Shown: positions 1 through 11,900 of the stretch, in pieces
How the letters are laid out: every line of letters begins with the position of its first letter
Position numbering within the stretch: position 1 is the stretch's first letter
Source of the DNA: Reinekea blandensis MED297
Lineage (GTDB): Bacteria; Pseudomonadota; Gammaproteobacteria; Pseudomonadales; Natronospirillaceae
NCBI RefSeq assembly: GCF_000153185.1
Contig: NZ_CH724149.1
Span: 260,424 to 324,423 of the forward strand
Direction: 5' to 3'
Length of the DNA: 64,000 nt
The notes under the pieces: model-generated
Seen by the model: only the letters and a program-made list of their open reading frames with translations
The model's database searches: none
Told to the model about the DNA's origin: nothing
Made by a program: the position numbers and the translations under genes

Positions 1-434
1 TTCCGGGTAAAGGTCTTCTGTTGGGTCAGGAAGTAGTTCCGAGCAACCTGCTGTGTCAGGGTGGATCCACCTGGGCCTTCTTTATCGCCGGTTACGATGG
101 TATCGATGATAACCCGGGTCAGTCGAATCGGGTCGACACCATGGTGATGTTCAAACCGTTTATCTTCAATTGCCACAAGTGCTTGAACAAACTGAGTTGG
201 GATTTGTTCATATCGTAACGGTGCTCTACGCTTTTCCCCGTACTCAGCGATAAGCTTGTTATCGGCACTGATAATTCGCATGGGCGTCTGCAGTTTAAAG
301 TCCTTTAATGTCTGCACATCAGGGAGGGCGGGAGAAAGGTAAAGATAGAGGCTGGCTGAAATGAGAACCAAGCCACAAATCCCGGCAAAGGCGCTCCATA
401 ACAGGAATCGAATTGTTTTAGCTGCGAATTTCAT
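1..434 (-). CDS. mrcA: Penicillin-binding protein 1A, N-terminal part (runs off the left edge)
   Basis: Reading the minus strand from an ATG at 434 gives about 144 residues that leave the window open. The protein begins with a short cytoplasmic stretch (MKFAAKTIRFLLW) and one membrane anchor at about residues 8-32. The start of a family GT51 glycosyltransferase domain follows: ALVAIEDKRFEHHHGVD carries the catalytic Glu (EDxxF motif), and GGSTLTQQVARN is the second GT51 motif. Class A PBPs polymerise lipid II and cross-link peptidoglycan at the outer face of the inner membrane. The gene is divergent from pilM, an arrangement common in gammaproteobacteria and typical of ponA/mrcA. The 168-base gap to pilM must hold both promoters. 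The upstream sequence has no strong Shine-Dalgarno match. The transpeptidase domain is not visible here. Confidence 0.93.
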   Translation of the reverse strand, partial: MKFAAKTIRFLLWSAFAGICGLVLISASLYLYLSPALPDVQTLKDFKLQTPMRIISADNKLIAEYGEKRRAPLRYEQIPTQFVQALVAIEDKRFEHHHGVDPIRLTRVIIDTIVTGDKEGPGGSTLTQQVARNYFLTQQKTFTR

Positions 435-590
435 GTTTTTCCAAGGAAATTAAGGAGTTACGTCACGTTTTTGAATTAAAGGCCCGATTATAAGCTGAAA
501 TAGCTCTTTTTATACATTGCGGATTGGTCTATTGTGTTATGTAATAGTTAATGTAAATACTAAATATCGCACGTAAGTGCGTGTTGTTGA

Positions 591-2234
<1,644 letters not shown>

Positions 2235-2238
<4 letters not shown>

Positions 2239-2870
2239 CGTTTAAAGAATTTTTTGATGGTTTCCGACCGGAGAACTTTGACTACCAAAACCCTGACTTT
2301 AATAACATGGGGTCATGGCCGCTTGCGATAAAAATATCAACACTGATATTTGTATCAGCTTTGATTGTTTTTGGTTTTTTCTGGTTTCAGGTCAAAGATT
2401 CTAATGTTCGCTACGATTCAGCCTTGGCTAAAGAACCAACGCTTAAGCAGCAGTATCGGGCGAAGTCTTTTCAGGTCGCTAACCTAGACGCTTTTAAAGA
2501 GCAGCTGAGAAAAATGGAAGAGGACTTCAGTGCCCTGTTGGATCAGTTGCCCAATGATATTGATTTGCCAAGTCTTCTTGATGATATCAGTACAACCGGC
2601 ACTCAAAGTGGTTTGGAGATTGATACCATCACACCGCAAGCAGATGTCGTTCAAGAGTTTTATATTGAAACGCCAATCAGCATATCCGTTCGCGGGTCGT
2701 ATCATGAGATGGGCAATTTTGTCAGTGCAATGGCTGCGATTCCCAGAATCGTCACCTTACATGATTTTTCGGTAAGGAGGGCAGGTGGCGCTGGCGCTAA
2801 CAACGATTCTGAAGCACCTTTGCAGATGTCTATTCAAGCAAAAACCTACCGATATAAAGGAGAGGAGTGA
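2235..2870 (+). CDS. pilO: Type IV pilus assembly protein PilO
   Basis: A 211-residue inner-membrane protein with one transmembrane helix at about residues 30-50. A coiled-coil segment follows (LKQQYRAKSFQVANLDAFKEQLRKMEEDFSALLDQLP), then a C-terminal periplasmic ferredoxin-like domain that ends in the typical MSIQAKTYRY beta strand. It has the same topology as PilN, with which it forms the heterodimer of the alignment complex. Its start overlaps the pilN stop in an ATGA. Its TGA overlaps the pilP start. Recognition rests on position in the cluster and on the family layout. Confidence 0.96.
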
Positions 2871-3418
2871 TGCGAATTCTTAAACTCCCATTGGTTTTTG
2901 TTTCTTTAATAGTTCTGCAGGCTTGTGTTCAGCAAGATCCGCTGGTGGATCTGAAAGCTTACGTCCAAGAACAAGATTCACGCCCAACCGGTGAAATTCC
3001 ACCACCGCCTGAGTTTGTGTCGCCCGATTTTGTGTCTTACACCGCTAGCAGTCGTCGTTCACCGTTCCAGGTGCCTCGTCCAATCGAGCTGGTCGAAGAG
3101 CAAAAAGAAGCACCTAAGAGTAATGTGAAGCCTGATTTAACCCGAGTAAAAGAGTATCTGGAGTCTTTCCGCGTTGAAAACCTCTCCATGGTCGGGACTC
3201 TCCAAGGTTTGGAGGGTAATGATTTGTTGTGGGCTCTGGTACGTGACGGTGATGGTGAAGTTCACCGGGTTCGGGAAGGAAATTACCTGGGTAGGAACTT
3301 TGGCCGAATTATAGACATAACAGAAACACAAATTGATCTGATAGAGATTGTGCCGTCAGGTAAGGATAACTGGGTCGAGAGACCGAGAGTGATTGTGCTT
3401 GATGGATTGGAGCAGTAA
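2870..3418 (+). CDS. pilP: Type IV pilus lipoprotein PilP
   Basis: A 182-residue lipoprotein. The hydrophobic signal ends in the lipobox LQAC, with the acylated Cys at about residue 19. A proline-rich unstructured linker follows (GEIPPPPEFVSPDF), then RRSPFQVPRP and the C-terminal beta-sandwich (VENLSMVGTLQG...RVREGNYLGRNFGRI) that binds the N0 domain of the PilQ secretin. I place the start at the ATG of the TGATG junction, because a GGAGAGGAG run lies just upstream. An in-frame GTG immediately before it would only add one residue. It couples the inner-membrane PilNO complex to the outer-membrane channel. Confidence 0.95.
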   Translation: MRILKLPLVFVSLIVLQACVQQDPLVDLKAYVQEQDSRPTGEIPPPPEFVSPDFVSYTASSRRSPFQVPRPIELVEEQKEAPKSNVKPDLTRVKEYLESFRVENLSMVGTLQGLEGNDLLWALVRDGDGEVHRVREGNYLGRNFGRIIDITETQIDLIEIVPSGKDNWVERPRVIVLDGLEQ

Positions 3419-5589
3419 TGATGAAAAAGCGAAATTTCTACCCAAGGGTGCAATATAAAATGAACCGATTAATTGCGGTCCTCAGTGTAACAGTTTTGTT
3501 TGGTGTTGTTCATGCTGCGAACCTGACCGATTTTGAAGTAATGTCCCTGTCTGGCGACCGGACACAAATTGTTCTGTCTTTCGATGCGCCGGTGAGCGAG
3601 CCGGTTGGGTACAGTATCGAAGAGCCTGCACGTATTTCTCTCGATTTCGATGGAGTCTCCAGCTTACTCGCAGAGAAGTATATTCAGATTGGCAGTGGCA
3701 ATACGCGAAATGCGGCCATTCTAGACGCCGGTGATCGTACGAGAATTGTATTCAGTCTTGCCACTCTGGTGAATTATGCGGTTCAGATGGATGGTAACGT
3801 TGTTTCAGTATATCTTGGCGATGGTGTCGAAGATATTGCATCTAGCGGTCGTGCAGCCAGTAACTCCGCTCAGGCGCAGCCTGTTGCTTCGGCTCAATCG
3901 TCTTCTACGCCAGTGAGTGGTGCAAAAGAGATCAGCGATGTTGATTTTCGTCGAACAGAATCAGGTGCAGGGCAGGTTGTTGTTGGTTTTGACCGACCCA
4001 ATGCCAGTGCTTCTGTCTACGAAGAAGGCGGTGATATTGTCATTCAGGTGGATGACTATAACGTCCCCTCTGAACTTCGCCGTAAGTTAGACGTGATTGA
4101 TTTTGCGACCGCGGTACATTACATCTCCGTCTACAACGAAGATGAACATGCGCTGATACGTCTGGATGTCGATGGCGCCTACGACTATCTGGCCTATCAA
4201 TCTGACCGCCAGATGATTGTCGAAGTGAACCAGCTGACAGAAGACGAAGCCGAAGCTCGTATTAAAGAAAAGTTCCCTTATACCGGCGAGAAACTGTCGC
4301 TTAATTTCCAGGATATTGAAGTTCGAGACGTTCTCCAGATCATCGCCAACTATATCGGGTTTAACCTGGTGGCTTCTGACTCCATTTCCGGGACAATTAC
4401 GTTGCGCCTGAATAATGTTCCATGGGACCAGGCTCTGGAGCTTGTCTTAAAGACGAACGGTTTGGATAAGCGGCAAACGGGTAATGTGTTATTAGTGGCC
4501 CCTGCTGCTGAGTTGGCAGAACAGGAGCGGCTGGAACTCGAAGCCCGCGAGCAGGCAGAAAAACTGGCCCCGCTGCGTACCGAATATGTTCAGGTTAACT
4601 ACGCCCGTGCCGCGGATATCGCGTCAATTCTACGATCATCTAGCTCTGCTGCAGCTGCGGCGGCGAATGTCGGTGATGAGTCTGGCGGCGTTAACTCGTT
4701 GCCTTCGTCAGGCGGTTTCCTGTCGAGTCGTGGTTCGGTGTCTGTCGATGAACGGACCAACACACTGATTATTACCGATACATCGGTCAACTTAGACGGT
4801 ATCCGCAGTGCTATCAGCTTCTTCGACGTTCCGGTTGAGCAGGTGCTGATTGAGGCTCGAATTGTTTCCGCACGAACGTCCGTGGGTGATCAGTTAGGTG
4901 TGAGATGGGGCGGGGCAATTTTCCCTTCCCAGAATGTGTTTGCGACCGGTACAGTAGAATCCAGCGCAAGTATCGAGTCTGATATTTATGGTGGATCACC
5001 TAACCCTGATTTAACCTTCCCGGATGCTTTTGCTGTAAACCTTCCTGCCACAGGGAATGCAAGTTCGTTCGCAGTAGGGTTGATTGCCGATAACCTGTTG
5101 GATCTCGATTTAGAGATATCAGCGCTCGAAAGCCTGGGTGAGGCGGAAGTGGTCTCGCAGCCTAAGATTGTTACGTCGGATGGACAAGCCGCCAGCATTT
5201 TCTCAGGGCAGAACGTCGCGTTCCCGGCAGAAGATGGTGGTACCCAGTTTATTGAGGCAGGTTTGAATCTCAATGTAACACCCCAGGTGACGCCGGACGA
5301 CAAAGTCATTCTGACCTTGACGGTTAATCAGGATTCATTGGCAGCAGGTGGCGGTGCAATCGACACCAATACCGTGTCAACTCAGGTGTTGGTTGAGAAT
5401 GGAGTGACGCTCGTACTGGGTGGTGTGTATCGTACCGAGAAGACACAGTTAGTAGAAAAAGCTCCAATACTCGGGGATTTGCCAGTCGTTGGGAATCTGT
5501 TCAAGCGAACGACGACCAGTGACGAGCGATCCGAGTTGTTGATCTTCATTACACCGAAGCTGATACAGAACGGACTTATCTCCAACTAA
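3418..5589 (+). CDS. pilQ: Type IV pilus secretin PilQ
   Basis: A 723-residue outer-membrane secretin through which the pilus fibre leaves the cell. A signal peptide (MNRLIAVLSVTVLFGVVHA) begins at an internal Met near residue 15, so the true start may be that codon rather than the ATG overlapping pilP. Two AMIN peptidoglycan-binding domains lie at about 35-135 and 175-280. They are followed by the N0/STN domain (LSLNFQDIEVRDVLQIIANY, near 290), an N1 domain with a Ser/Ala/Gly-rich loop near 410-440, and the C-terminal secretin beta barrel (VEQVLIEARIVSA... to LLIFITPKLI). A TAATG overlap with aroK suggests that the pil and aro genes share a transcript. Confidence 0.97.
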   Translation: MMKKRNFYPRVQYKMNRLIAVLSVTVLFGVVHAANLTDFEVMSLSGDRTQIVLSFDAPVSEPVGYSIEEPARISLDFDGVSSLLAEKYIQIGSGNTRNAAILDAGDRTRIVFSLATLVNYAVQMDGNVVSVYLGDGVEDIASSGRAASNSAQAQPVASAQSSSTPVSGAKEISDVDFRRTESGAGQVVVGFDRPNASASVYEEGGDIVIQVDDYNVPSELRRKLDVIDFATAVHYISVYNEDEHALIRLDVDGAYDYLAYQSDRQMIVEVNQLTEDEAEARIKEKFPYTGEKLSLNFQDIEVRDVLQIIANYIGFNLVASDSISGTITLRLNNVPWDQALELVLKTNGLDKRQTGNVLLVAPAAELAEQERLELEAREQAEKLAPLRTEYVQVNYARAADIASILRSSSSAAAAAANVGDESGGVNSLPSSGGFLSSRGSVSVDERTNTLIITDTSVNLDGIRSAISFFDVPVEQVLIEARIVSARTSVGDQLGVRWGGAIFPSQNVFATGTVESSASIESDIYGGSPNPDLTFPDAFAVNLPATGNASSFAVGLIADNLLDLDLEISALESLGEAEVVSQPKIVTSDGQAASIFSGQNVAFPAEDGGTQFIEAGLNLNVTPQVTPDDKVILTLTVNQDSLAAGGGAIDTNTVSTQVLVENGVTLVLGGVYRTEKTQLVEKAPILGDLPVVGNLFKRTTTSDERSELLIFITPKLIQNGLISN

Positions 5590-6107
5590 TGATCAGTGGT
5601 TCCAAAATAATACTTATCGGGCCAATGGGCGCTGGAAAAAGCACCATTGGCCGTTTGCTGTCTGAGCAACTAAATCTGCCGTTTGTCGATCTCGATCGCG
5701 AGATCGAAGATCGGGCAGGGGCATCCATTCCCTGGATATTCGATATAGAAGGTGAGGCCGGCTTTCGAGAGCGTGAGTGCGCGGCCTTGGTTGAAGTTTT
5801 TCAGCGACCCGATCTTATTTTGGCAACGGGTGGTGGTTGCGTGCTGTTGGATGAGAATCGTCAACTGTTGTCGACGCAAGGGCATGTGGTTTATTTGAAG
5901 ACATCTGTGGAACAGCAACTACAGCGTACCGCCAAAGACAAGAATCGTCCCTTACTGCAAACAGAAGATCCGGAATCGGTTCTGCGTACCATGGCAGAAA
6001 AAAGAAATCCGCTGTATGAGGCCGTTGCTGACAGTGTCATTGTGACCAATGGTCAATCTCCCAAGTTGGTCGTGCAGGAAATAATAAGTCAAATTCAGGT
6101 TGATTAA
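5589..6107 (+). CDS. aroK: Shikimate kinase AroK
   Basis: A 172-residue P-loop kinase that phosphorylates shikimate to shikimate 3-phosphate. The Walker A motif is GPMGAGKSTIGR at about residues 10-21. The shikimate-binding DLDREIE lies near 35, the GEAGFRERE segment near 55 and the ATGGGCVL loop near 78. The lid contains KNRPLL near 118. The length is standard. Its ATG overlaps the pilQ TAA, and its own TAA abuts the aroB ATG directly. The pilQ-aroK-aroB-damX order is widespread in gammaproteobacteria. Confidence 0.97.
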   Translation: MISGSKIILIGPMGAGKSTIGRLLSEQLNLPFVDLDREIEDRAGASIPWIFDIEGEAGFRERECAALVEVFQRPDLILATGGGCVLLDENRQLLSTQGHVVYLKTSVEQQLQRTAKDKNRPLLQTEDPESVLRTMAEKRNPLYEAVADSVIVTNGQSPKLVVQEIISQIQVD

Positions 6108-7190
6108 ATGAAAACCATCCAGGTTGATCTTGGCGATCGAAGCTACCCCATCCATATCGGTTCCTGTTTCAGCGATGATGCTCTGATTCGCAGCATTCCT
6201 AATACTGAAGTCGTCGTTGTTACGAACGAAACGGTCGCCCCGTTATATGCGGATCAGGTACTGGCATCGTTGAAGCGTGATGGGCGGCGACTCGGCCAGG
6301 TTGTTTTACCGGATGGCGAGGCCTATAAAACGCTGGATACGGTGAACCGTATTTTTACTTACCTTCTTGAAGGAAACTTCAGTCGCAAAGTGGCATTAGT
6401 CGCACTTGGTGGTGGTGTTGTCGGAGACATGACCGGTTATGCCGCGGCCTGCTACCAACGTGGTGTCGACTTTTACCAGATTCCTACGACTTTGTTGTCT
6501 CAGGTCGATTCATCGGTCGGAGGGAAAACGGGCGTTAATCATGTGTTGGGGAAAAACATGATTGGTGCTTTTAAGCAGCCAAAGGCCGTCTTTATTGATC
6601 CAGAAACGCTGAAAACCCTACCGAATCGGGAACTGTCCGCAGGGTTTGCCGAAGTTGTCAAACACGGTGTCATTGCCGATGCCACCTACTTTGAGCATTT
6701 GGAAGCGAATGTCGAATCAATACTTGCGTTAGAGTCCGATGCGCTCGTTCAGGTCATTGGTCGGTCTTGTGAAATTAAAGCGGGTGTTGTTGCCAAGGAT
6801 GAAACCGAACAGGGTGTCCGGGCGACTTTAAATTTCGGGCATACTTTTGGACACGCGATTGAAACCACATTGGGTTACGGACAATGGTTGCATGGCGAGG
6901 CGGTTGCGGTCGGCATGGTGATGGCCGCTGATTTGTCAGTCCGGCTGGGTATGATCGATAACTTACTGGTTGAGCGGGTAAAAAACTTGTTGGCTGTTGC
7001 CGGGTTGCCCATTGAGGCGCCGTCAGGAATGACTCAAAACCAGTTTTCGACGGCCATGAAGCGGGATAAAAAAGTAGATGCGGGTGCCCTTCGGCTCGTT
7101 TTGCTCCAATCGCTTGGAAAGGCTTTGGTGACTGCGGATTATCCCCAGTCTTCACTGGATGAGACGCTCGCTGAGTTTTGCCGGGATTAA
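6108..7190 (+). CDS. aroB: 3-dehydroquinate synthase AroB
   Basis: A 360-residue NAD- and zinc-dependent enzyme that converts DAHP to 3-dehydroquinate, the second step of the shikimate pathway. Visible signatures are the NAD-binding GGGVVGDMTGYAAACYQRG near residues 98-116, TTLLSQVDSSVGGKTGVNH near 125-143 with active-site Lys, and the metal-binding Glu/His set in ELSAGFAEVVKHG, FGHTFGHAIE and LHGEAVAVGM. The length is normal. It starts directly after the aroK stop with no gap. Confidence 0.97.
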   Translation: MKTIQVDLGDRSYPIHIGSCFSDDALIRSIPNTEVVVVTNETVAPLYADQVLASLKRDGRRLGQVVLPDGEAYKTLDTVNRIFTYLLEGNFSRKVALVALGGGVVGDMTGYAAACYQRGVDFYQIPTTLLSQVDSSVGGKTGVNHVLGKNMIGAFKQPKAVFIDPETLKTLPNRELSAGFAEVVKHGVIADATYFEHLEANVESILALESDALVQVIGRSCEIKAGVVAKDETEQGVRATLNFGHTFGHAIETTLGYGQWLHGEAVAVGMVMAADLSVRLGMIDNLLVERVKNLLAVAGLPIEAPSGMTQNQFSTAMKRDKKVDAGALRLVLLQSLGKALVTADYPQSSLDETLAEFCRD

Positions 7191-7318
7191 TCTAACGATC
7201 ACCAGCTAATCGTCTCATTGATTACGGACAGAGTTTTCCTGGTTCCTCCTTGTTCACTCTGGACAGGGCGCCCGTTAGTCGTTTAAATGAGACGTATTGT
7301 TTGTCTGGAGCGCCCCCG

Positions 7319-8734
7319 GTGGATCTATCAGAACAGTCTGAACGCATGCAGTCTTACTACAACCTGGCCCACGATCCATTTGGTGCGATCGTTGACGCGA
7401 TGGTGTTCAGTGGTGCCGGAGGAAGGTACGAGACAGCGGAAACTCTGCGACATCTGCTGGCCTATTCACAGCAGGACAGTCAGCTAGAAGGCCCGGCCGG
7501 GTCCGGGAAGCGAATGCTCGCGCAACAGGTCATCAAGATGCTTGATGAGTCTTGGCGTGTGGCCTGGGTCGATGCTGCCGATCTTGATTCACCGAAAGCT
7601 CTGGAAAAAGAAATCATCGGTCAGTTGGGGCTTGGTCTCAAAGTCGAAGACGATACAGCAACTCTCTTAAAGCGAATCAATGCCGTCATTGCGCAACGAT
7701 ATGCCGATGAGGAGTCGTTTTTGCTGGTCGTTCAGCGAGCCGATCAGGCGCGACCTGAAGTGGAACAACTTCTGGACGCACTGCGAGTGCAAGCAGAAGA
7801 TGCAGACCATCGAATCCGTCAACTTTGGTTGGTCGAAAACGCAGACGCTGTGAGCGACGAGGGCGATACCGACTGGTATCGACACCCGTTGGAGCCGTTT
7901 ACTGACGCTGACGCCGAGCAATACATTCGAGACCGGATGATTGCGTCGGGCTATGTGGATGATCTGCCCATTCCGTTTACGGATATTGCCCGTCTTAATC
8001 AACTGTCTGGCGGCATTCCCTTGCAACTCAACGACATGGTTCGTGATTACCTGATCTCATCGACCTTTCGTACTACAGAGAAAAAACAAGCGTTTCCTCT
8101 GACTCACGTGATTGCTGGTGTCGCCGCTCTGACTCTGGTAACCGTGGCGTTTTTGTATCAAACCGGTGAATCTGGCGATAACCAACCCGTCAGGCAGGCC
8201 GATTCAGGGTCGACTGAGACGGACCGTCCGCTTACGTCGGTTGAGCAGCGCTTGGCTGATGCGGTGGCGCAGGTGGAAGCCCGGCAAAGCGGCAGCGAAT
8301 CAGTGACCGCTGAAGTGGAAGCAACGGAAGCATCAACGGTCAGTTCGGATAGCACGGGCTCTGAATCAGAACCCTCAGAATCGGTTGCTTTGCCGTCATC
8401 GACTGAAGGAAGCCCAACAGCAGAAGAATCTCGTCCGACACAGAACGCCGAAGTGCCATCCCTGTTAGATCGGGGTGATGATGCCCAGTACACTGTTCAG
8501 CTGATTGGTGTGCGCGACCAAGCGCAGCTGGCCTCACTGCTTGCTGAGTTTAATAGCCCTCTGGATGTGGACATCGTGGAAACCACCTATCAGGGCGATC
8601 CGTGGTTTGTGCTGATATATGGGCAGTTTGATACTCGTGATGAAGCTCAGTCAGCGTTTGAAGCCTTGCCAGAAGGGCTTTTTTCCGGGGATCCCTGGAT
8701 TCGTTCATTCCAGTCACTTCGTAGCTCGCTCTAA
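7319..8734 (+). CDS. damX: DamX-like protein: AAA ATPase plus C-terminal SPOR domain
   Basis: An inner-membrane cell-division accessory protein of about 471 residues. The N-terminal part resembles the ExeA/GspA-type AAA domain (YYNLAHDPFG near residue 11, P-loop-like LEGPAGSGKRMLAQQ near 60). A single membrane helix lies near 260-280 (THVIAGVAALTLVTVAFLY), followed by a long Ser/Glu/Thr-rich periplasmic linker. The SPOR peptidoglycan-binding domain is at the end (YTVQLIGVRDQAQL...WFVLIYGQF...SFQSLRSSL). I choose the GTG at 7319 because TCTGGAG sits eight bases upstream. A TTG at 7250 lacks a ribosome site. An ATG at 7346 would still keep the YYNLAHDPFG motif. It follows aroB in the usual aroKB-damX order. 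Confidence 0.85.
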   Translation: MDLSEQSERMQSYYNLAHDPFGAIVDAMVFSGAGGRYETAETLRHLLAYSQQDSQLEGPAGSGKRMLAQQVIKMLDESWRVAWVDAADLDSPKALEKEIIGQLGLGLKVEDDTATLLKRINAVIAQRYADEESFLLVVQRADQARPEVEQLLDALRVQAEDADHRIRQLWLVENADAVSDEGDTDWYRHPLEPFTDADAEQYIRDRMIASGYVDDLPIPFTDIARLNQLSGGIPLQLNDMVRDYLISSTFRTTEKKQAFPLTHVIAGVAALTLVTVAFLYQTGESGDNQPVRQADSGSTETDRPLTSVEQRLADAVAQVEARQSGSESVTAEVEATEASTVSSDSTGSESEPSESVALPSSTEGSPTAEESRPTQNAEVPSLLDRGDDAQYTVQLIGVRDQAQLASLLAEFNSPLDVDIVETTYQGDPWFVLIYGQFDTRDEAQSAFEALPEGLFSGDPWIRSFQSLRSSL

Positions 8735-8963
8735 CCGTTTAATGTGTTGATGGTGCGGCGAGAAAACCATTCGGCGCATCCATGGCGGGTGATCCCCGTT
8801 TTTTGCGTGTTTGGACGGGCAATGCAATATTTAACCGGATATTATACCGTTATTAATTGTTAATTTGGCCATCAGGCATAGACTCTCTCCTCAACAAAGA
8901 TAAAGAACAGACGTTGGCCTCGCGACCGGCGAATGCCAACGACACTACTGAGAGAGCATTGAT

Positions 8964-11900
8964 ATGAGCACAGGGTTGTATAACCCCGGTGAGTTCCGGG
9001 ATAACTGTGGCTTTGGTCTGATTGCCCACATGGAAGGAAAGGCCAGCCACAACCTGCTTCTGACGGCGATCGAGTCGTTAACCTGCATGACCCACAGAGG
9101 CGGTATTGCCGCAGATGGTAAAACCGGTGATGGCTGCGGTTTATTGCTGCAGATGCCGACAGGCTTCTTTCAGAATGAAGCCCGCCAACATTTCAATGCT
9201 GACATCGGAGAGCATTTCGCGATTGGGATGATCTTTCTGAATGCCGATCCGGAAAAGGGTCGTGAAGGTCGTCAGGTCCTTGAAGCGACATTGGCTGATC
9301 AGGGACTGGACGTCATAGGCTGGCGTCCGGTACCGATTGATACGCAATACTGCGGACCGATGGCGCTCGATTGCCTGCCCGATATTCAGCAGGTCTTTGT
9401 CACAGCGTCGCCGGATGATGATTTGGCCGTCAAACTCTATACGGCTCGTCGAAAAGCGGAACAGGCGATGGCGCACGACGACGAATTTTATATCTGTTCG
9501 TTGTCCGAAAAGGTCGTGTCATATAAAGGATTGGTCATGCCCGTCGACCTTCCTAAGTTTTATAAAGACCTGGGTAATGAGGCGCTCGAAACCGGTATCT
9601 GTGTCTTCCACCAACGATTTTCCACGAACACCATGCCCAAGTGGCCTCTGGCTCAGCCGTTTCGGTTGCTTGCCCATAACGGTGAGATCAATACCATTGC
9701 CGGCAATCGTAATTGGGCGCGTGCGCGTGCCAGTAAATTTGCTAATGATCGCATCCCCCATCTGGAAGATTTACAGCCAGTGGTGAACACCACCGGTTCA
9801 GACTCTTCCAGTATGGATAACATGCTGGAGTTAATGTTGCTGGGCGGCATGGACATGTTCCGGGCTTGTCGGACCATGATTCCACCCGCCTGGCATAATG
9901 TCGAACACATGGATTCTGAACTGAAGGCTTTTTATGAGTTCAATTCCATGCACATGGAACCTTGGGATGGACCGGCCGGCATCGTTCTGACCGATGGGCG
10001 GTATGCCGTCTGTATGCTCGACCGGAACGGGCTGCGTCCCTCGCGTTGGGTTATTACCAAGAACGGTTACATTACGTTGGCCTCAGAGATTGGTACGTTT
10101 GACTATGCGCCGGAAGATGTTATTGCCAAAGGTCGCGTTGGTCCCGGTCGTATCGTGGCCGTGGATACCCAGACCGGTGAGTTCCTGGAAACCGAAACCA
10201 TTGATGGTCGCTTGAAAAAAGCGCATCCCTATAAAGACTGGCTCAAAGAGAATGCGGTGCGGTTGCGTTCTCGTTTGGAGCTGGCGGAAGAAGGTGACGG
10301 CTCAACCCTGAATGAAGGCCAGGTTGACGCTTATCAGAAGCTGTTTCAGGTCAGCTACGAGGAGCGTGATCAGGTGATCCGGCCGCTTGCTGAAACCGGG
10401 CAGGAGGCCGTGGGTTCCATGGGGGATGACACGCCCATGGCCGTTCTGTCCCATAAAATACGCCCCATTACTGACTACTTCCGTCAGCAGTTTGCGCAGG
10501 TCACCAATCCGCCGATTGACCCGTTGCGTGAATCCATTGTGATGTCGCTTGAAACCTGTTTAGGGCCGGAAGCGAACCTGTTTAATCCGGAACCTGAGCA
10601 TGCAACGCGATTGATTCTGGCTTCGCCGGTGCTCTCGCCGCTGAAGTTTCAGAGTATGTTGCACCAGGAAAAGCCTCAGTTCCGTCATCAGATACTGCAT
10701 TTGGGTTATCACGCCGATCAGGATCTGAAGTCCGCAATTGAAGCGCTGATTGATGAAGCGGAACGGGCAAGCCGTGATGGTGTGAAAATTTTGGTCTTGT
10801 CCGATCGGTTACTTGAACCCGGTCAGCAAGCCATACCGGCCGTCATGGCTACCGGGGCCGTGCATCACCGCTTAGTGAACAAAGGGTTGCGCTGCGATAC
10901 CAATATCGTGCTCGACAGCGGCGCCATTCGCGATCCGCATCAGTTCGCGGTGGCGATTGGTTTTGGTGCCACTGCCGTCTATCCGTATCTGGTTTACGAA
11001 GTGATCGACGATATGATCCGCACCGGAGAACTGGTTGGCGATCACCATCTGCTGCACAAAAATTATCGTAAAGGCATCAACAAAGGACTGTTGAAAATCA
11101 TGTCCAAGATGGGCATCTCGACCATTGCATCGTATCGTGGGGCGCAGTTGTTTGAAGCCGTTGGCCTGGCCGATGAAGTGGTCGATCTGTGCTTTACCGG
11201 AGTGATGAGCCGGATTCAGGGTGCCGGCTTCGAGCATATCGAAGCCGAAGTTCGAAAGTTGGCTAATGATGCCTGGAAACCCCGCAAAAAACTCGACCAG
11301 GGCGGTAAACTGAAGTTTGTTCATGGCGGCGAGTACCACACCTATAATCCTGACGTGGTCACCACCATTCAGAAGGCGGTACAGAATGGTGATCATGCGG
11401 CTTATCGCGATTTTGCGGCGTTAGTGAATGAGCGTACTCCTGCCACCATTCGAGACCTGTTCCGTTTGACCAGTGACCGTCCGGCCATTCCATTGGATGA
11501 CGTTGAGCCGGTTGAATCCATCTACCCACGATTCGATTCGGCCGCGATGTCATTAGGGGCGCTGTCACCCGAGGCACACGAAGCGCTCGCCGTGGCGATG
11601 AACGAACTGGGTGGTCGCTCCAACTCCGGAGAAGGTGGCGAAGATCCAAAACGTTACGGTACCAATCGTCGCTCCAAGATTAAACAGGTTGCGTCGGGTC
11701 GATTCGGCGTAACGCCAGCCTATCTGCGCAGCGCGGACGTGATTCAGATTAAAGTCGCGCAGGGTGCAAAACCCGGTGAAGGCGGGCAGTTACCCGGCGG
11801 AAAGGTGAACAAACTGATTGCTGAGTTGCGCTACTCGGTGCCAGGTGTGACGTTGATTTCACCGCCTCCGCATCATGACATTTATTCGATCGAAGATCTG

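Noticed and set aside
4599..4790. Numerous frames opposite pilQ, gltB, parC and the large repeat protein
   Set aside because: They are shadows of strongly coding genes and have no supporting motifs or start signals.
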